Numbered from the stretch's first letter, positions 1 through 5,620 are shown. The stretch is 7,305 nt of DNA from Vibrio sp. (GCA_007124475.1 SLFB01000314.1:1-7305); one strand, 5' to 3'. Notes: generated by a model not told the origin, from the letters alone. Numbers and translations are program-made.

Positions 1-884
1 ATACCCGATGTATCCATGCGAACAAAGATACCGTCTGAACCTTTTCCATCACCCGCAGTTTTATCTTGTAAATAAACGCCGCGCCAATCTCCCACACCTT
101 GAGAATATTGAGCAATTACGCCAGTAATTTTATAAGGTTTAGAGCTCCAAAAACCATTGTCAACATAAGGGGAAGAATCGCCTTCACCTTGGATTTCACG
201 AATAGCCTTTCTCTCAGCATTAGAGAGTTCACATACACCTGGTACTGGTTCAGGTTCTGGTAGATCAGAAGCATCTTCACCGTATAAGGTGCGATCGCCT
301 AATCCTTCGTAAATAAAAGGGTCATGCTCAAACCAATCTGCTGAACGATATTCTTTTTGTGGCGTTGCTCCTGGTAAACGATGGAATGTTCGACGATAAC
401 CCCATCCATTTGTACTATTATTCAGGCCTGGGACTAATTGTACTAACCCCACCACATCATGAATATTGGCAACAGCCGTATCAGCATCGGTTGTCATTAT
501 TGGCGCAATAAAGACTTTGTCATCGCCATTAAACGGAAAACTATGAGTCACCGACACAGCATTAGAATCAATCGCATTTTTTAGATCATCATGAGAGCCC
601 GCATGATAAACTACCAATGACTGTCTAGGTTGTAAGGTGACGCCATTCAGTACATCAGCTTGATTAAATAATGGATTTCCAGCATTGGTTGCCCCAACCG
701 TATATAATGCCGTGTTTTCAAATGTATGAGCAGTAGCATCACTGGTATTAAGAATCTCAATGGCTTTACTATTTCCCAACCCCATCACATAGCGGGAAAT
801 AACAATATCATTAATATCTGCCCACGCTGACGCACTGAGCGTCAATGCAATCGAGGCCGTTAAGGTCTTTAATTTTATGTTCAT
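1..884 (-). CDS. Secreted ExeM/NucH-family extracellular endonuclease (Xds-like), N-terminal part only
   Basis: Open from an ATG at 884 to the left window edge (294 codons, C-terminus missing). Residues 1-22 form a signal peptide with a basic N-terminus, a hydrophobic core and an A-W-A cleavage site. The following part (ADINDIVISRYV, KAIEILNTSD) has the look of a lamin-tail domain, roughly residues 23-150. After an acidic, proline-rich linker (LPEPEPVPG, about 208-216) comes an OB-fold-like segment: AIREIQGEGDSSP, then ITGVIAQYS, GVYLQDK and GSDGIFVRMD, running to the edge. This order is typical of ExeM/NucH nucleases, which carry a catalytic exonuclease-endonuclease-phosphatase domain further on, outside this window. 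In Vibrio, Xds of this family degrades extracellular DNA and allows its use as a nutrient; that role is inferred here. A ribosome site AAGGA lies 8 nt before the ATG. The gene starts 22 nt after the porin stop with no terminator between, so the two are probably co-transcribed. The catalytic residues cannot be checked in this window. Confidence 0.85.
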   Translation of the reverse strand, partial: MNIKLKTLTASIALTLSASAWADINDIVISRYVMGLGNSKAIEILNTSDATAHTFENTALYTVGATNAGNPLFNQADVLNGVTLQPRQSLVVYHAGSHDDLKNAIDSNAVSVTHSFPFNGDDKVFIAPIMTTDADTAVANIHDVVGLVQLVPGLNNSTNGWGYRRTFHRLPGATPQKEYRSADWFEHDPFIYEGLGDRTLYGEDASDLPEPEPVPGVCELSNAERKAIREIQGEGDSSPYVDNGFWSSKPYKITGVIAQYSQGVGDWRGVYLQDKTAGDGKGSDGIFVRMDTSG

Positions 885-906
885 TTATACTGTCCTTGTG
901 AGCACA

Positions 907-2010
907 TTAGAAGAAGACTTTCGCTTTGGCATAACTACGGTAGTGAGAGTCACCAATGTTAGCTTCAATTTCTATCACAGAAGAACGGGTTGGTTTGTAT
1001 CGCACGCCAACCGTTTGCCAAGTACGGCGTTTACCCCAGCTATCCCAACGCTCAACATCACCGTCCCAGAACTCATCAAATTTGTCCCATTTTTGGTATT
1101 CTTCATAGTTCACTGAACCAATTAAATCCCATTGTGGAGTCAAACTGTATTGTAGGGAAACAAGGCCACCATGGTTTTTCAATTCTTGGTAGTCATTGAA
1201 TCGACGTATTTCCGGCTGATCAGCAACAGCCTCTTTTATTTTTGTGGAACGCTGAGCTTCATCTTGGTATTCAATAAAACCATTAATACCGAGTAAAATA
1301 TCTGAGGTAATCGCATAACGTAAGCCGACACCATATAAGGTTTTTTCACCAACTCGCGCTTCACCGCCAGAACCATTGCGCTTTTCAGCGCCAAACACCA
1401 CAGATAAAGGATCAGAGAAATAGCCTACATAACCATTGACTGTGTTACCTAAAGGCGTACCCGAAGAACTTTCAGCGCGATAGCTATAAGAGACACCGAC
1501 ACGAATCATATCAAAGTAGTGGCCTTCATACTTAATGGTGCGAGATTGGTCACCCGCTTCATTGGTTGCCGCGCCACCTTCAATGGTTAAATCGCCAAAA
1601 GCATCATAATCATCGAACGCGGTATCATTCAGACCAATTTCAATATTATGTTGAGGAGAAATGCGATAACCCAGCCACACTTTATCTACTTCTGTGACCA
1701 TTTCACCGCTACCACCAGGCCAGTTTTCACGCAAGTAATCCAACTCTAAGCGATAGTGAATACCACCGACCTGACCTTTGGCTCCTAATGTCGCAAAGCT
1801 GTCATCAATAAAAGATTCATTGCTATTAAATTGGTTAAATTTGGATTTATTGCCAAAGTAGCCACCAACGCCCACTTCACCAAACACATCCATATAATCA
1901 CCATTATCCGCGCTATAAACTCGAGCTGCATGGCTCGACGCTGATAATGCTAAAAACACGGCGGACAGCGCTAGAGGTAACGCTGATTTTCGAGAAAGAA
2001 TTACTCGCAT
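907..2010 (-). CDS. Outer-membrane general porin, first gene of the porin-nuclease unit
   Basis: A 367-residue protein when started at the ATG at 2010. An in-frame ATG at 2034 would add eight residues (MTYNKENG) but has no ribosome site, whereas 2010 has AAGGA 7 nt upstream and gives a regular signal peptide (MRVILSRK, hydrophobic core, SHA|AR cleavage near residue 28). The mature part has alternating beta-strand character (for example VWLGYRISPQHNIEIGL, VGVSYSYRAES, LYGVGLRYAI), Gly/Asp/Asn-rich loops and a terminal Phe (KAKVFF) expected for BAM recognition. Length fits a 16-strand trimeric porin. The stretch DTAFDDYDAFGDL may be the constriction loop L3. It should let small hydrophilic solutes through the outer membrane; the substrate cannot be read from sequence. 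Position directly before a secreted DNase suggests, as inference only, uptake of nucleotides or oligonucleotides. Closest comparison classes are OmpU/OmpC-type porins, but I do not assign a symbol. Confidence 0.85.
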   Translation of the reverse strand: MRVILSRKSALPLALSAVFLALSASSHAARVYSADNGDYMDVFGEVGVGGYFGNKSKFNQFNSNESFIDDSFATLGAKGQVGGIHYRLELDYLRENWPGGSGEMVTEVDKVWLGYRISPQHNIEIGLNDTAFDDYDAFGDLTIEGGAATNEAGDQSRTIKYEGHYFDMIRVGVSYSYRAESSSGTPLGNTVNGYVGYFSDPLSVVFGAEKRNGSGGEARVGEKTLYGVGLRYAITSDILLGINGFIEYQDEAQRSTKIKEAVADQPEIRRFNDYQELKNHGGLVSLQYSLTPQWDLIGSVNYEEYQKWDKFDEFWDGDVERWDSWGKRRTWQTVGVRYKPTRSSVIEIEANIGDSHYRSYAKAKVFF

Positions 2011-2014
2011 GCCA

Positions 2015-2022
2015 TTTTCCTT
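2015..2022 (-). promoter_or_regulatory. Ribosome binding site that fixes the porin start
   Basis: The minus strand reads AAGGAAAA at 2022-2015, placing AAGGA 7 nt before the ATG at 2010. The alternative in-frame ATG at 2034 is preceded by CACTTTAGACGATTAGT, which has no Shine-Dalgarno match. The start at 2010 is therefore preferred. Confidence 0.75.
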
Positions 2023-2047
2023 GTTATAAGTCATACTAATCGTCTAA

Positions 2048-2063
2048 AGTGATACAAATCACA
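2048..2063 (-). promoter_or_regulatory. CRP/FNR-type binding site upstream of the porin
   Basis: The plus strand reads AGTGA-TACAAA-TCACA (minus: TGTGA-TTTGTA-TCACT), matching the CRP pattern TGTGA-N6-TCACA at 9 of 10 arm positions. The same bases also fit the FNR pattern TTGAT-N4-ATCAA at 8 of 10, so either regulator of this family is possible. The centre is about 45 bp upstream of the porin ATG, too close for a standard activating site at -41.5 because the transcript would then start inside the ribosome site. Repression, or a core promoter overlapping the site, fits the geometry better. Confidence 0.5.
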
Positions 2064-2270
2064 ACAGTGTGTAATATTAACCTAATCAAGGTTTACTTTT
2101 TGTGACCAGAGACGCAGTAAAGTAAAAACTCAAGTTGCCAAGAAGTGATTGACAAAAAATAACCCATTACAATACATGAGGTTAAAATACGACTCTCATC
2201 ATTAACGCTAAAAACCACTTCACAAAAATTTGAATTAGCTCTCATAACCAAACCACTTCGTGATCAACTA

Positions 2271-2282
2271 GCAAACGTTTGC
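2271..2282. promoter_or_regulatory. PurR/LacI-family-type operator palindrome
   Basis: A perfect 12-bp palindrome, GCAAACGTTTGC, with the central CpG typical of LacI-family operators. It equals the core of the PurR box (ACGCAAACGTTTGCGT) as known from enterobacteria; the outer two bases on each side (TA and CA) do not match. It lies about 260 bp upstream of the porin start and about 80 bp beyond the sigma/ChrR terminator, so the porin-nuclease unit is its likely target. Other LacI-family repressors remain possible. Confidence 0.45.
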
Positions 2283-2359
2283 CACTGATTGCATTCATTT
2301 TTATCAAGAAAAAAGCAAAAAAAGAGAGTTTGGTTCAATAAATAACATGAAGTGCAAGT

Positions 2360-2389
2360 AAAAAGCCCCTAGGTATAAACCTAAGGGCT
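2360..2389 (-). terminator. Intrinsic terminator of the sigma factor/ChrR operon
   Basis: On the minus strand AGCCCTTAGG - TTTATA - CCTAGGGGCT folds into a 10-pair stem (one G-U pair) and is followed by a T run. It begins 31 nt after the chrR stop codon and closes that operon, separating it from the porin-nuclease unit downstream. Confidence 0.85.
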
Positions 2390-2420
2390 GACATAGGGAG
2401 GTGTTGTTAAAAAATCTGGT

Positions 2421-3083
2421 TTAAGGATACATCCCCTTACCAAATAAATTAAACACTCGCGCAACACCTTGGGTGAATATCATCGGCTCAGTGAGAATAG
2501 CTAGGCATAAACAATCTTGATCGGCTTCGGTTTGCGGCGCATGACAGATTGAAGCGTCCCGTTGAATAAAATCCCCCACTTCATAATGACCGTCTTCATC
2601 GCTAAATCCTCCATGCAATACCAAGGTTGATTCAGTCCCTTTGTGGGTATGCTGAGGGACACTGACCCCTTGATTGATATACATTAAGCTCATACGCATA
2701 GTGTCTTCACTGTGTAAGGCTAACGAATAAACCTTGCCGCCAAAATTACGCCACTTCGCGTTAGAGGGGATCAAACGACGCAAAGCGCGAGGTATAGCTA
2801 ACTCTTTACCATTAATATTAATCGTGGTTGATACGTCAAAAGTGACTAAAGGCTCCGCTGGTTCAATATCAGTAATGGCAGCCAAGATGCCATCTAATTC
2901 ATGACATTGTGAGTCAATAGACTCTGACATCAGTTGCTTGCCTTGCTGCTCTTCAAAACGATGAACCACTTGGCGGCAATGGGGACAGAGCTCAAGATGG
3001 GTAGCTAGGGCAACACCATGACAAGCATCGATATTTCCTTTGGCATAGGCTTCGAGTAAGGATAATTCTGGGTGATAACTCAT
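2421..3083 (-). CDS. chrR: ChrR-type zinc-binding anti-sigma factor with cupin domain
   Basis: A 220-residue cytoplasmic protein with no membrane segment. The N-terminal zinc anti-sigma domain shows H4, H29, C33 and C36 (HLELCPHC), the spacing of the zinc ligands of Rhodobacter ChrR. The C-terminal cupin domain (about 115-200) carries H145, H147 and E151 (HTHKGTE) and H181, again with the ChrR spacing H-x-H-x3-E-x29-H, so both metal sites appear intact. In Rhodobacter the first domain binds and inhibits the sigma factor and the cupin part is needed for release on singlet oxygen; the same role is inferred here. Its ATG overlaps the sigma stop codon (ATGA at 3083-3080), implying translational coupling and balanced expression with its partner. 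A terminator follows at 2389-2360. The terminal segment (RVFNLFGKGMYP) has no assigned function. Confidence 0.92.
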   Translation of the reverse strand: MSYHPELSLLEAYAKGNIDACHGVALATHLELCPHCRQVVHRFEEQQGKQLMSESIDSQCHELDGILAAITDIEPAEPLVTFDVSTTININGKELAIPRALRRLIPSNAKWRNFGGKVYSLALHSEDTMRMSLMYINQGVSVPQHTHKGTESTLVLHGGFSDEDGHYEVGDFIQRDASICHAPQTEADQDCLCLAILTEPMIFTQGVARVFNLFGKGMYP

Positions 3084-3664
3084 AGTGGCTCCACATCAAT
3101 CGAGGTTCTTAACTTTTCTACCGCTAGACGTAAACGGGACTTAACCGTCCCTAATGGGATGTCAAACATCTCGGCGACTTGCTGGTGCGGTAATTCTTCT
3201 AGATACACAGCACGAACCACTTTTTGTTGTGATTCTGGTAATAAATCTAAAAATTTGACCACTTGTTCTTTTAGCCTTTCATGCTCTGGAGAATAGTGAT
3301 CGATAAGGTCTGGCGGGCAATACTCCGTCGGCCAAATATCGTCAGCCAGGACATGCAGCTCTCTACCCTTTTGCTTGCGCATTAGGTCATAACATAGATT
3401 GCGCGCTATGGTATAAACCCAAGTGGATAACGAACTTTTTTGACTATCGAATAGGTGTGACTTTTGCCAAACTGCCGCCATGGTTTCTTGCACTATCTCG
3501 ACAGCGACTTGCTCATTACCTAATTGTTTGACGACAAATTGCTTGAGCCTAGGAGAGAAGAAGTGAAACACCACCCCGAAAGCTGCTTTATCTTGCCGCT
3601 GCACTTTCTCCATATAGTCCGCCCAATCATCACGGGTAAAAGTTTGTGGCATTTGACTTGTCAT
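3080..3664 (-). CDS. ECF RNA polymerase sigma factor of the RpoE/ChrR (ECF11-like) group
   Basis: A 194-residue ECF sigma factor. Region 2 spans about residues 28-100: the helix VAVEIVQETMAAVWQ (2.1/2.2) and LSTWVYTIARNLCYDLMRK (2.3/2.4, promoter melting and -10 reading). Region 4 is near 138-190, with LPESQQKVVRAVYLEELPH and the helix-turn-helix VAEMFDIPLGTVKSRLRLA that reads the -35 element. There is no anti-sigma or extra C-terminal domain. The start at 3664 is supported by AAGGATAGG shortly upstream; an internal Met5 has no ribosome site. The next gene, overlapping by 4 nt, is a ChrR-type anti-sigma, which places the sigma in the group that answers singlet oxygen and photo-oxidative stress in Rhodobacter and, by family knowledge, in several Vibrionaceae and Shewanella. 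A matching promoter motif lies upstream, so it probably drives its own operon. It is distinct from the envelope-stress RpoE, whose partner would be RseA. Confidence 0.92.
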   Translation of the reverse strand: MTSQMPQTFTRDDWADYMEKVQRQDKAAFGVVFHFFSPRLKQFVVKQLGNEQVAVEIVQETMAAVWQKSHLFDSQKSSLSTWVYTIARNLCYDLMRKQKGRELHVLADDIWPTEYCPPDLIDHYSPEHERLKEQVVKFLDLLPESQQKVVRAVYLEELPHQQVAEMFDIPLGTVKSRLRLAVEKLRTSIDVEPL

Positions 3665-3702
3665 AAGTTACCTATCCTTGCAAAACCTCGGTCTAGAAAT
3701 GG

Positions 3703-3742
3703 CTTTTAGCTATATCACTATTACGTGATATCTAGCTAAAAG
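3703..3742. repeat. Imperfect inverted repeat overlapping the sigma promoter
   Basis: The arms are CTTTTAGCTATATCAC (3703-3718) and GTGATATCTAGCTAAAAG (3725-3742). They pair over 16 bp with a two-base bulge and a 6-nt loop. No T run follows on either strand, so it does not look like a terminator. It covers the spacer and -10 block of the proposed promoter and the first bases of the transcript, where it could be a regulator-binding site. Confidence 0.7.
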
Positions 3743-3748
3743 ATCACT
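3721..3748 (-). promoter_or_regulatory. Putative ECF promoter for the sigma factor/chrR operon (autoregulation)
   Basis: The minus strand has AGTGATC (3748-3742), a 16-nt spacer and CGTAA (3725-3721). The same two blocks with exactly the same spacing occur upstream of the LON-domain gene at 4557-4530. They resemble the TGATCC...TAAGA-type promoter reported for Rhodobacter RpoE, quoted from memory. Predicted start of transcription is near 3714, giving a leader of about 50 nt. Confidence 0.6.
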
Positions 3749-3792
3749 AGCCAATGAAGAGTATTGCTGTCGAGACGCAATAGAAAGATTAA

Positions 3793-3840
3793 GTATATAC
3801 CCAAACAGCTTGGAGTTTCAGGTAGGAAGGGCGATACCCG
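3793..3840 (+). repeat. ERIC-like repeat fragment (left end only)
   Basis: The stretch begins GTATATACCC-AAA and continues with GAGTTTCAGG and GGAAGGGCG. This follows the order of the left end of the enterobacterial ERIC element (GTATATACCC, then GAGTTGCAGG, then AAGGCGG). The central palindrome and right end of a full ~127-bp ERIC are not seen, so this would be a truncated or diverged copy. It sits just after the LON-domain gene, in its 3' flank. The match is from memory and partial. Confidence 0.4.
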
Positions 3841-3900
3841 TAAACACTCTCTCTAATAGTTAGATAATATCAATTATTTCAGCCAGCTTAAGCGGTTAAC

Positions 3901-4494
3901 TCAACCTTTATCTGAACAACCATCGTAGATTTCAATCGTCTGGGTCAAAAATGATAACGCGGGTTGACAGTTATCATGATCAACTAATTGTTCCCACTGT
4001 GACTTGGTCAATGGCAGTATCTCTAACCAACGTTGAGCCACCCAACTGGCATCATCAAAAAAACGGTGTGAGTATAAATCACCCACTTGTGGAAACTGCT
4101 GATAAATTTGTTGCAGCTGCTCACTTAATAATAAGTGATGATCGGCAATCGGCGCTGTAGGCCAACTCGCTAACCAGCGCACAGTGGCTTTACGTAAACC
4201 ATCATATTCACTGCGTACTCGTTCAATAACAAAACGCTTCACTCCAACCACGGTAACGCCAAGTAGACCATCATCTAGAGTTTCAAAATCAACGATCTTT
4301 ACCCAAGTGCCTAAGTGAGATAAAGCATGAGCCTTTGTTGGCGACTTGTTATCTAATAAACAGACACCGAAACCACTATTTGCTTTACTGCATTCCGCGA
4401 TCATACGTCGATACCTAGGCTCGAAAATACGCAGTTTCATTTTACCTTCCGGCAATACGATCGAGCTAAGCGGAAAAAGCATAATTTCTTGCAT
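3901..4494 (-). CDS. Stand-alone LON substrate-binding-domain protein
   Basis: A 197-residue protein. It opens with IMLFPLSSIVLPEGKMKLRIFEPRYRRMI, followed by FGVCLLD, LGTWVKIVDFETLDDGLLGVTVVGVKRFVI, the classic pattern of the N-terminal LON domain (PF02190: F-P-L...V-L-P-G...L-x-I-F-E-P-R-Y). The rest is a helical tail containing LLLSEQLQQIYQQFP. The ATPase and Ser-Lys protease parts of Lon are absent, so it is not a protease itself. Stand-alone proteins of this kind are widespread and their biochemical role is unsettled; substrate or partner binding in protein quality control is a guess. AGGAGG lies 4 nt before the ATG. The gene is preceded by an ECF-type promoter motif matching the one before the neighbouring sigma factor, suggesting membership of that stress regulon. 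No clear terminator follows, so some read-through toward the sigma operon 236 nt on is possible. Confidence 0.88.
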   Translation of the reverse strand: MQEIMLFPLSSIVLPEGKMKLRIFEPRYRRMIAECSKANSGFGVCLLDNKSPTKAHALSHLGTWVKIVDFETLDDGLLGVTVVGVKRFVIERVRSEYDGLRKATVRWLASWPTAPIADHHLLLSEQLQQIYQQFPQVGDLYSHRFFDDASWVAQRWLEILPLTKSQWEQLVDHDNCQPALSFLTQTIEIYDGCSDKG

Positions 4495-4529
4495 ATTCCC
4501 TCCTGGTGTTTTTATTCATCATGCTTAAT

Positions 4530-4557
4530 TTACGCAGGTATCTTGATAGGGATCACT
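4530..4557 (-). promoter_or_regulatory. Putative ECF promoter of the LON-domain gene
   Basis: The minus strand reads AGTGATCC (4557-4550) and CGTAAATT from 4534, with 16 nt between AGTGATC and CGTAA, as at the sigma factor's own promoter. TGATCC equals the -35 block known for the RpoE/ChrR group. Predicted transcription start is near 4522, leaving a leader of about 28 nt that carries the AGGAGG ribosome site. Confidence 0.65.
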
Positions 4558-4760
4558 CAGCAATTGGATTCTAGATATTCAGGTGGCGAGCAACGGATGA
4601 GAAAGGCGATCTGTGACAAGCAATAAAACAACTCAGACACCTAGTTGCTTGCATGCATAATAAGTAGATAACAAAAATGTGACAAACACCCAATTAAGAC
4701 ACTCAGTTTTCATTACATATTATTTTTTAATGATAAAATTGTCGCTATTATAGTCATATA

Positions 4761-4789
4761 TTAACCGAGACATTTTATCGTGTTATAAG
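4761..4789 (+). promoter_or_regulatory. Candidate sigma-70 promoter of ompK
   Basis: TTAACC (4761-4766, 4 of 6 to TTGACA), a 17-nt spacer, then TATAAG (4784-4789) preceded by TGT, an extended -10. Transcription would start near 4796, with AAGAGAG (4801-4807) as ribosome site 7 nt before the ATG. The resulting leader is very short, so another start further upstream is quite possible. Confidence 0.35.
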
Positions 4790-4814
4790 TTCACTCAAAA
4801 AAGAGAGTTCCCCT

Positions 4815-5597
4815 ATGCGTAAATCACTTTTAGCTCTTGGCCTCATAGCTGCAACTTCTGCTCCTGTTATCGCTGCGGATTATACCGATGGCGATATCCA
4901 TAAAAACGATTATAAATGGATGCAGTTTAACTTGATGGGTGCATTCAACGAACTACCAGGTAAATCGAGCCACGATTACTTAGAGATGGAATTTGGCGGT
5001 CGCTCTGGCATTTTTGACCTGTATGGTTATGTCGACATTTTCAACCTGGCTAGTAAATCAAGTAGCGACAAAGCTGGCGAAGAAAAAATGTTTATGAAAT
5101 TTGCGCCGCGTATGTCTCTTGACGCACTAACCGGTAAAGATCTCTCTTTTGGCCCAGTACAAGAACTCTACATCGCTTCATTAATCGAGTGGGGTGGTAA
5201 TTCAGGTGTCAACAATCAGAAAATCGGTCTTGGTTCTGATGTAATGGTGCCATGGCTAGGTAAAGTTGGCGTTAACCTTTATGCAACTTATCAAGGTAAT
5301 AATAAAGATTGGAACGGTTTCCATTTTGCAACCAACTGGTTTAAACCTTTCTACTTTTTTGACAATGGCTCATTTGTCTCTTACCAAGGTTACATTGATT
5401 ACCAATTTGGCATGAAAGAGGAATATTCGTCTGCAAGCAATGGTGGAGCCATGTTTAACGGTATTTACTGGCATTCCGATCGCTTCGCAGTGGGTTATGG
5501 CTTGAAAGGCTATAAAGATGTATTTGGTATTAAAGACTCCAGTGCATTCAAATCAAGCGGCTTTGGCCACTACGTAGCCGCCACCTACAAATTCTAA
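4815..5597 (+). CDS. ompK: Outer-membrane protein OmpK, Tsx (nucleoside channel) superfamily
   Basis: A 260-residue protein with a 20-residue signal peptide (MRKSLLALGLIAATSAPVIA, then ADYTDGD). Mature features typical of OmpK/Tsx are the N-terminal DIHKNDYKWMQFNLMGAFNELPG, the EFGGRSGIFDLYGYVD strand pair, FAPRMSLDALTGKDLSFGPVQ, the aromatic NWFKPFYFF and the C-terminal GHYVAATYKF ending in Phe. Length fits a 12-strand barrel. In Vibrio, OmpK is a major outer-membrane protein and the receptor of the broad-range phage KVP40; Tsx relatives pass nucleosides. Substrate specificity here is inferred from the family. It is a single-gene unit on the plus strand, divergent from the LON gene and convergent with the 5'-nucleotidase, closed by a strong terminator at 5621-5649. 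Confidence 0.93.
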   Translation: MRKSLLALGLIAATSAPVIAADYTDGDIHKNDYKWMQFNLMGAFNELPGKSSHDYLEMEFGGRSGIFDLYGYVDIFNLASKSSSDKAGEEKMFMKFAPRMSLDALTGKDLSFGPVQELYIASLIEWGGNSGVNNQKIGLGSDVMVPWLGKVGVNLYATYQGNNKDWNGFHFATNWFKPFYFFDNGSFVSYQGYIDYQFGMKEEYSSASNGGAMFNGIYWHSDRFAVGYGLKGYKDVFGIKDSSAFKSSGFGHYVAATYKF

Positions 5598-5620
5598 TTG
5601 TTTATTATTCAATACCTATA

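Larger units (their letters stand above)
2011..2359. other. Intergenic region: control region of the porin-nuclease unit
   Basis: No credible gene here. Apart from the CRP/FNR-type site and the PurR-like palindrome it holds a split inverted repeat, TTTACTTT (2092-2099) and AAAGTAAA (2119-2126). It also holds a duplicated AAACCACTTC (2212-2221 and 2250-2259), each copy preceded by CTCTCAT, and an A-rich tract at 2308-2323 that could bend DNA. I tried to place a sigma-70 promoter on the minus strand but found no pair of hexamers good enough to call. The length (about 350 bp) and these sites suggest a multiply regulated porin promoter. Confidence 0.5.
4495..4814. other. Divergent intergenic region between the LON-domain gene and ompK
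   Basis: No gene seen. The left part (to about 4557) carries the ECF-type promoter of the LON gene, reading left. The rest is AT-rich and should hold the ompK promoter, reading right. Two copies of TGTGACAA (4612-4619 and 4678-4685) flank TGCATGCA (4650-4657); each TGTGA is a CRP-like half-site with a poor second half. A T-rich block at 4718-4728 precedes a possible alternative -10 (TATTAT, 4746-4751). Confidence 0.5.

Noticed and set aside
877..1199. Plus-strand open frames at 877-1116 and 990-1199
   Set aside because: They lie antisense inside the porin gene, lack ribosome sites and encode no recognisable protein.
1409..1414. TGATCC on the minus strand as a third ECF promoter
   Set aside because: It is inside the porin coding region and has no CGTAA or TAAGA-like block at the right distance.
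2011..2034. Upstream in-frame ATG at 2034 as porin start
   Set aside because: No ribosome site before it, and it would place MTYNKENG ahead of a normal signal peptide; the ATG at 2010 has AAGGA at a good distance.
2130..2175. Pho box before the porin-nuclease unit
   Set aside because: TTGTAAT and TTGTCAAT occur but are 17 nt apart rather than the 11-nt repeat of a Pho box, and the rest does not match.
3072..3709. Plus-strand frames at 3072-3296 and 3524-3709
   Set aside because: Antisense to the well-supported sigma factor gene; low-complexity composition and no start signals.
3703..3742. Inverted repeat as terminator of the LON gene
   Set aside because: No T run follows on either strand and it coincides with the sigma factor promoter.
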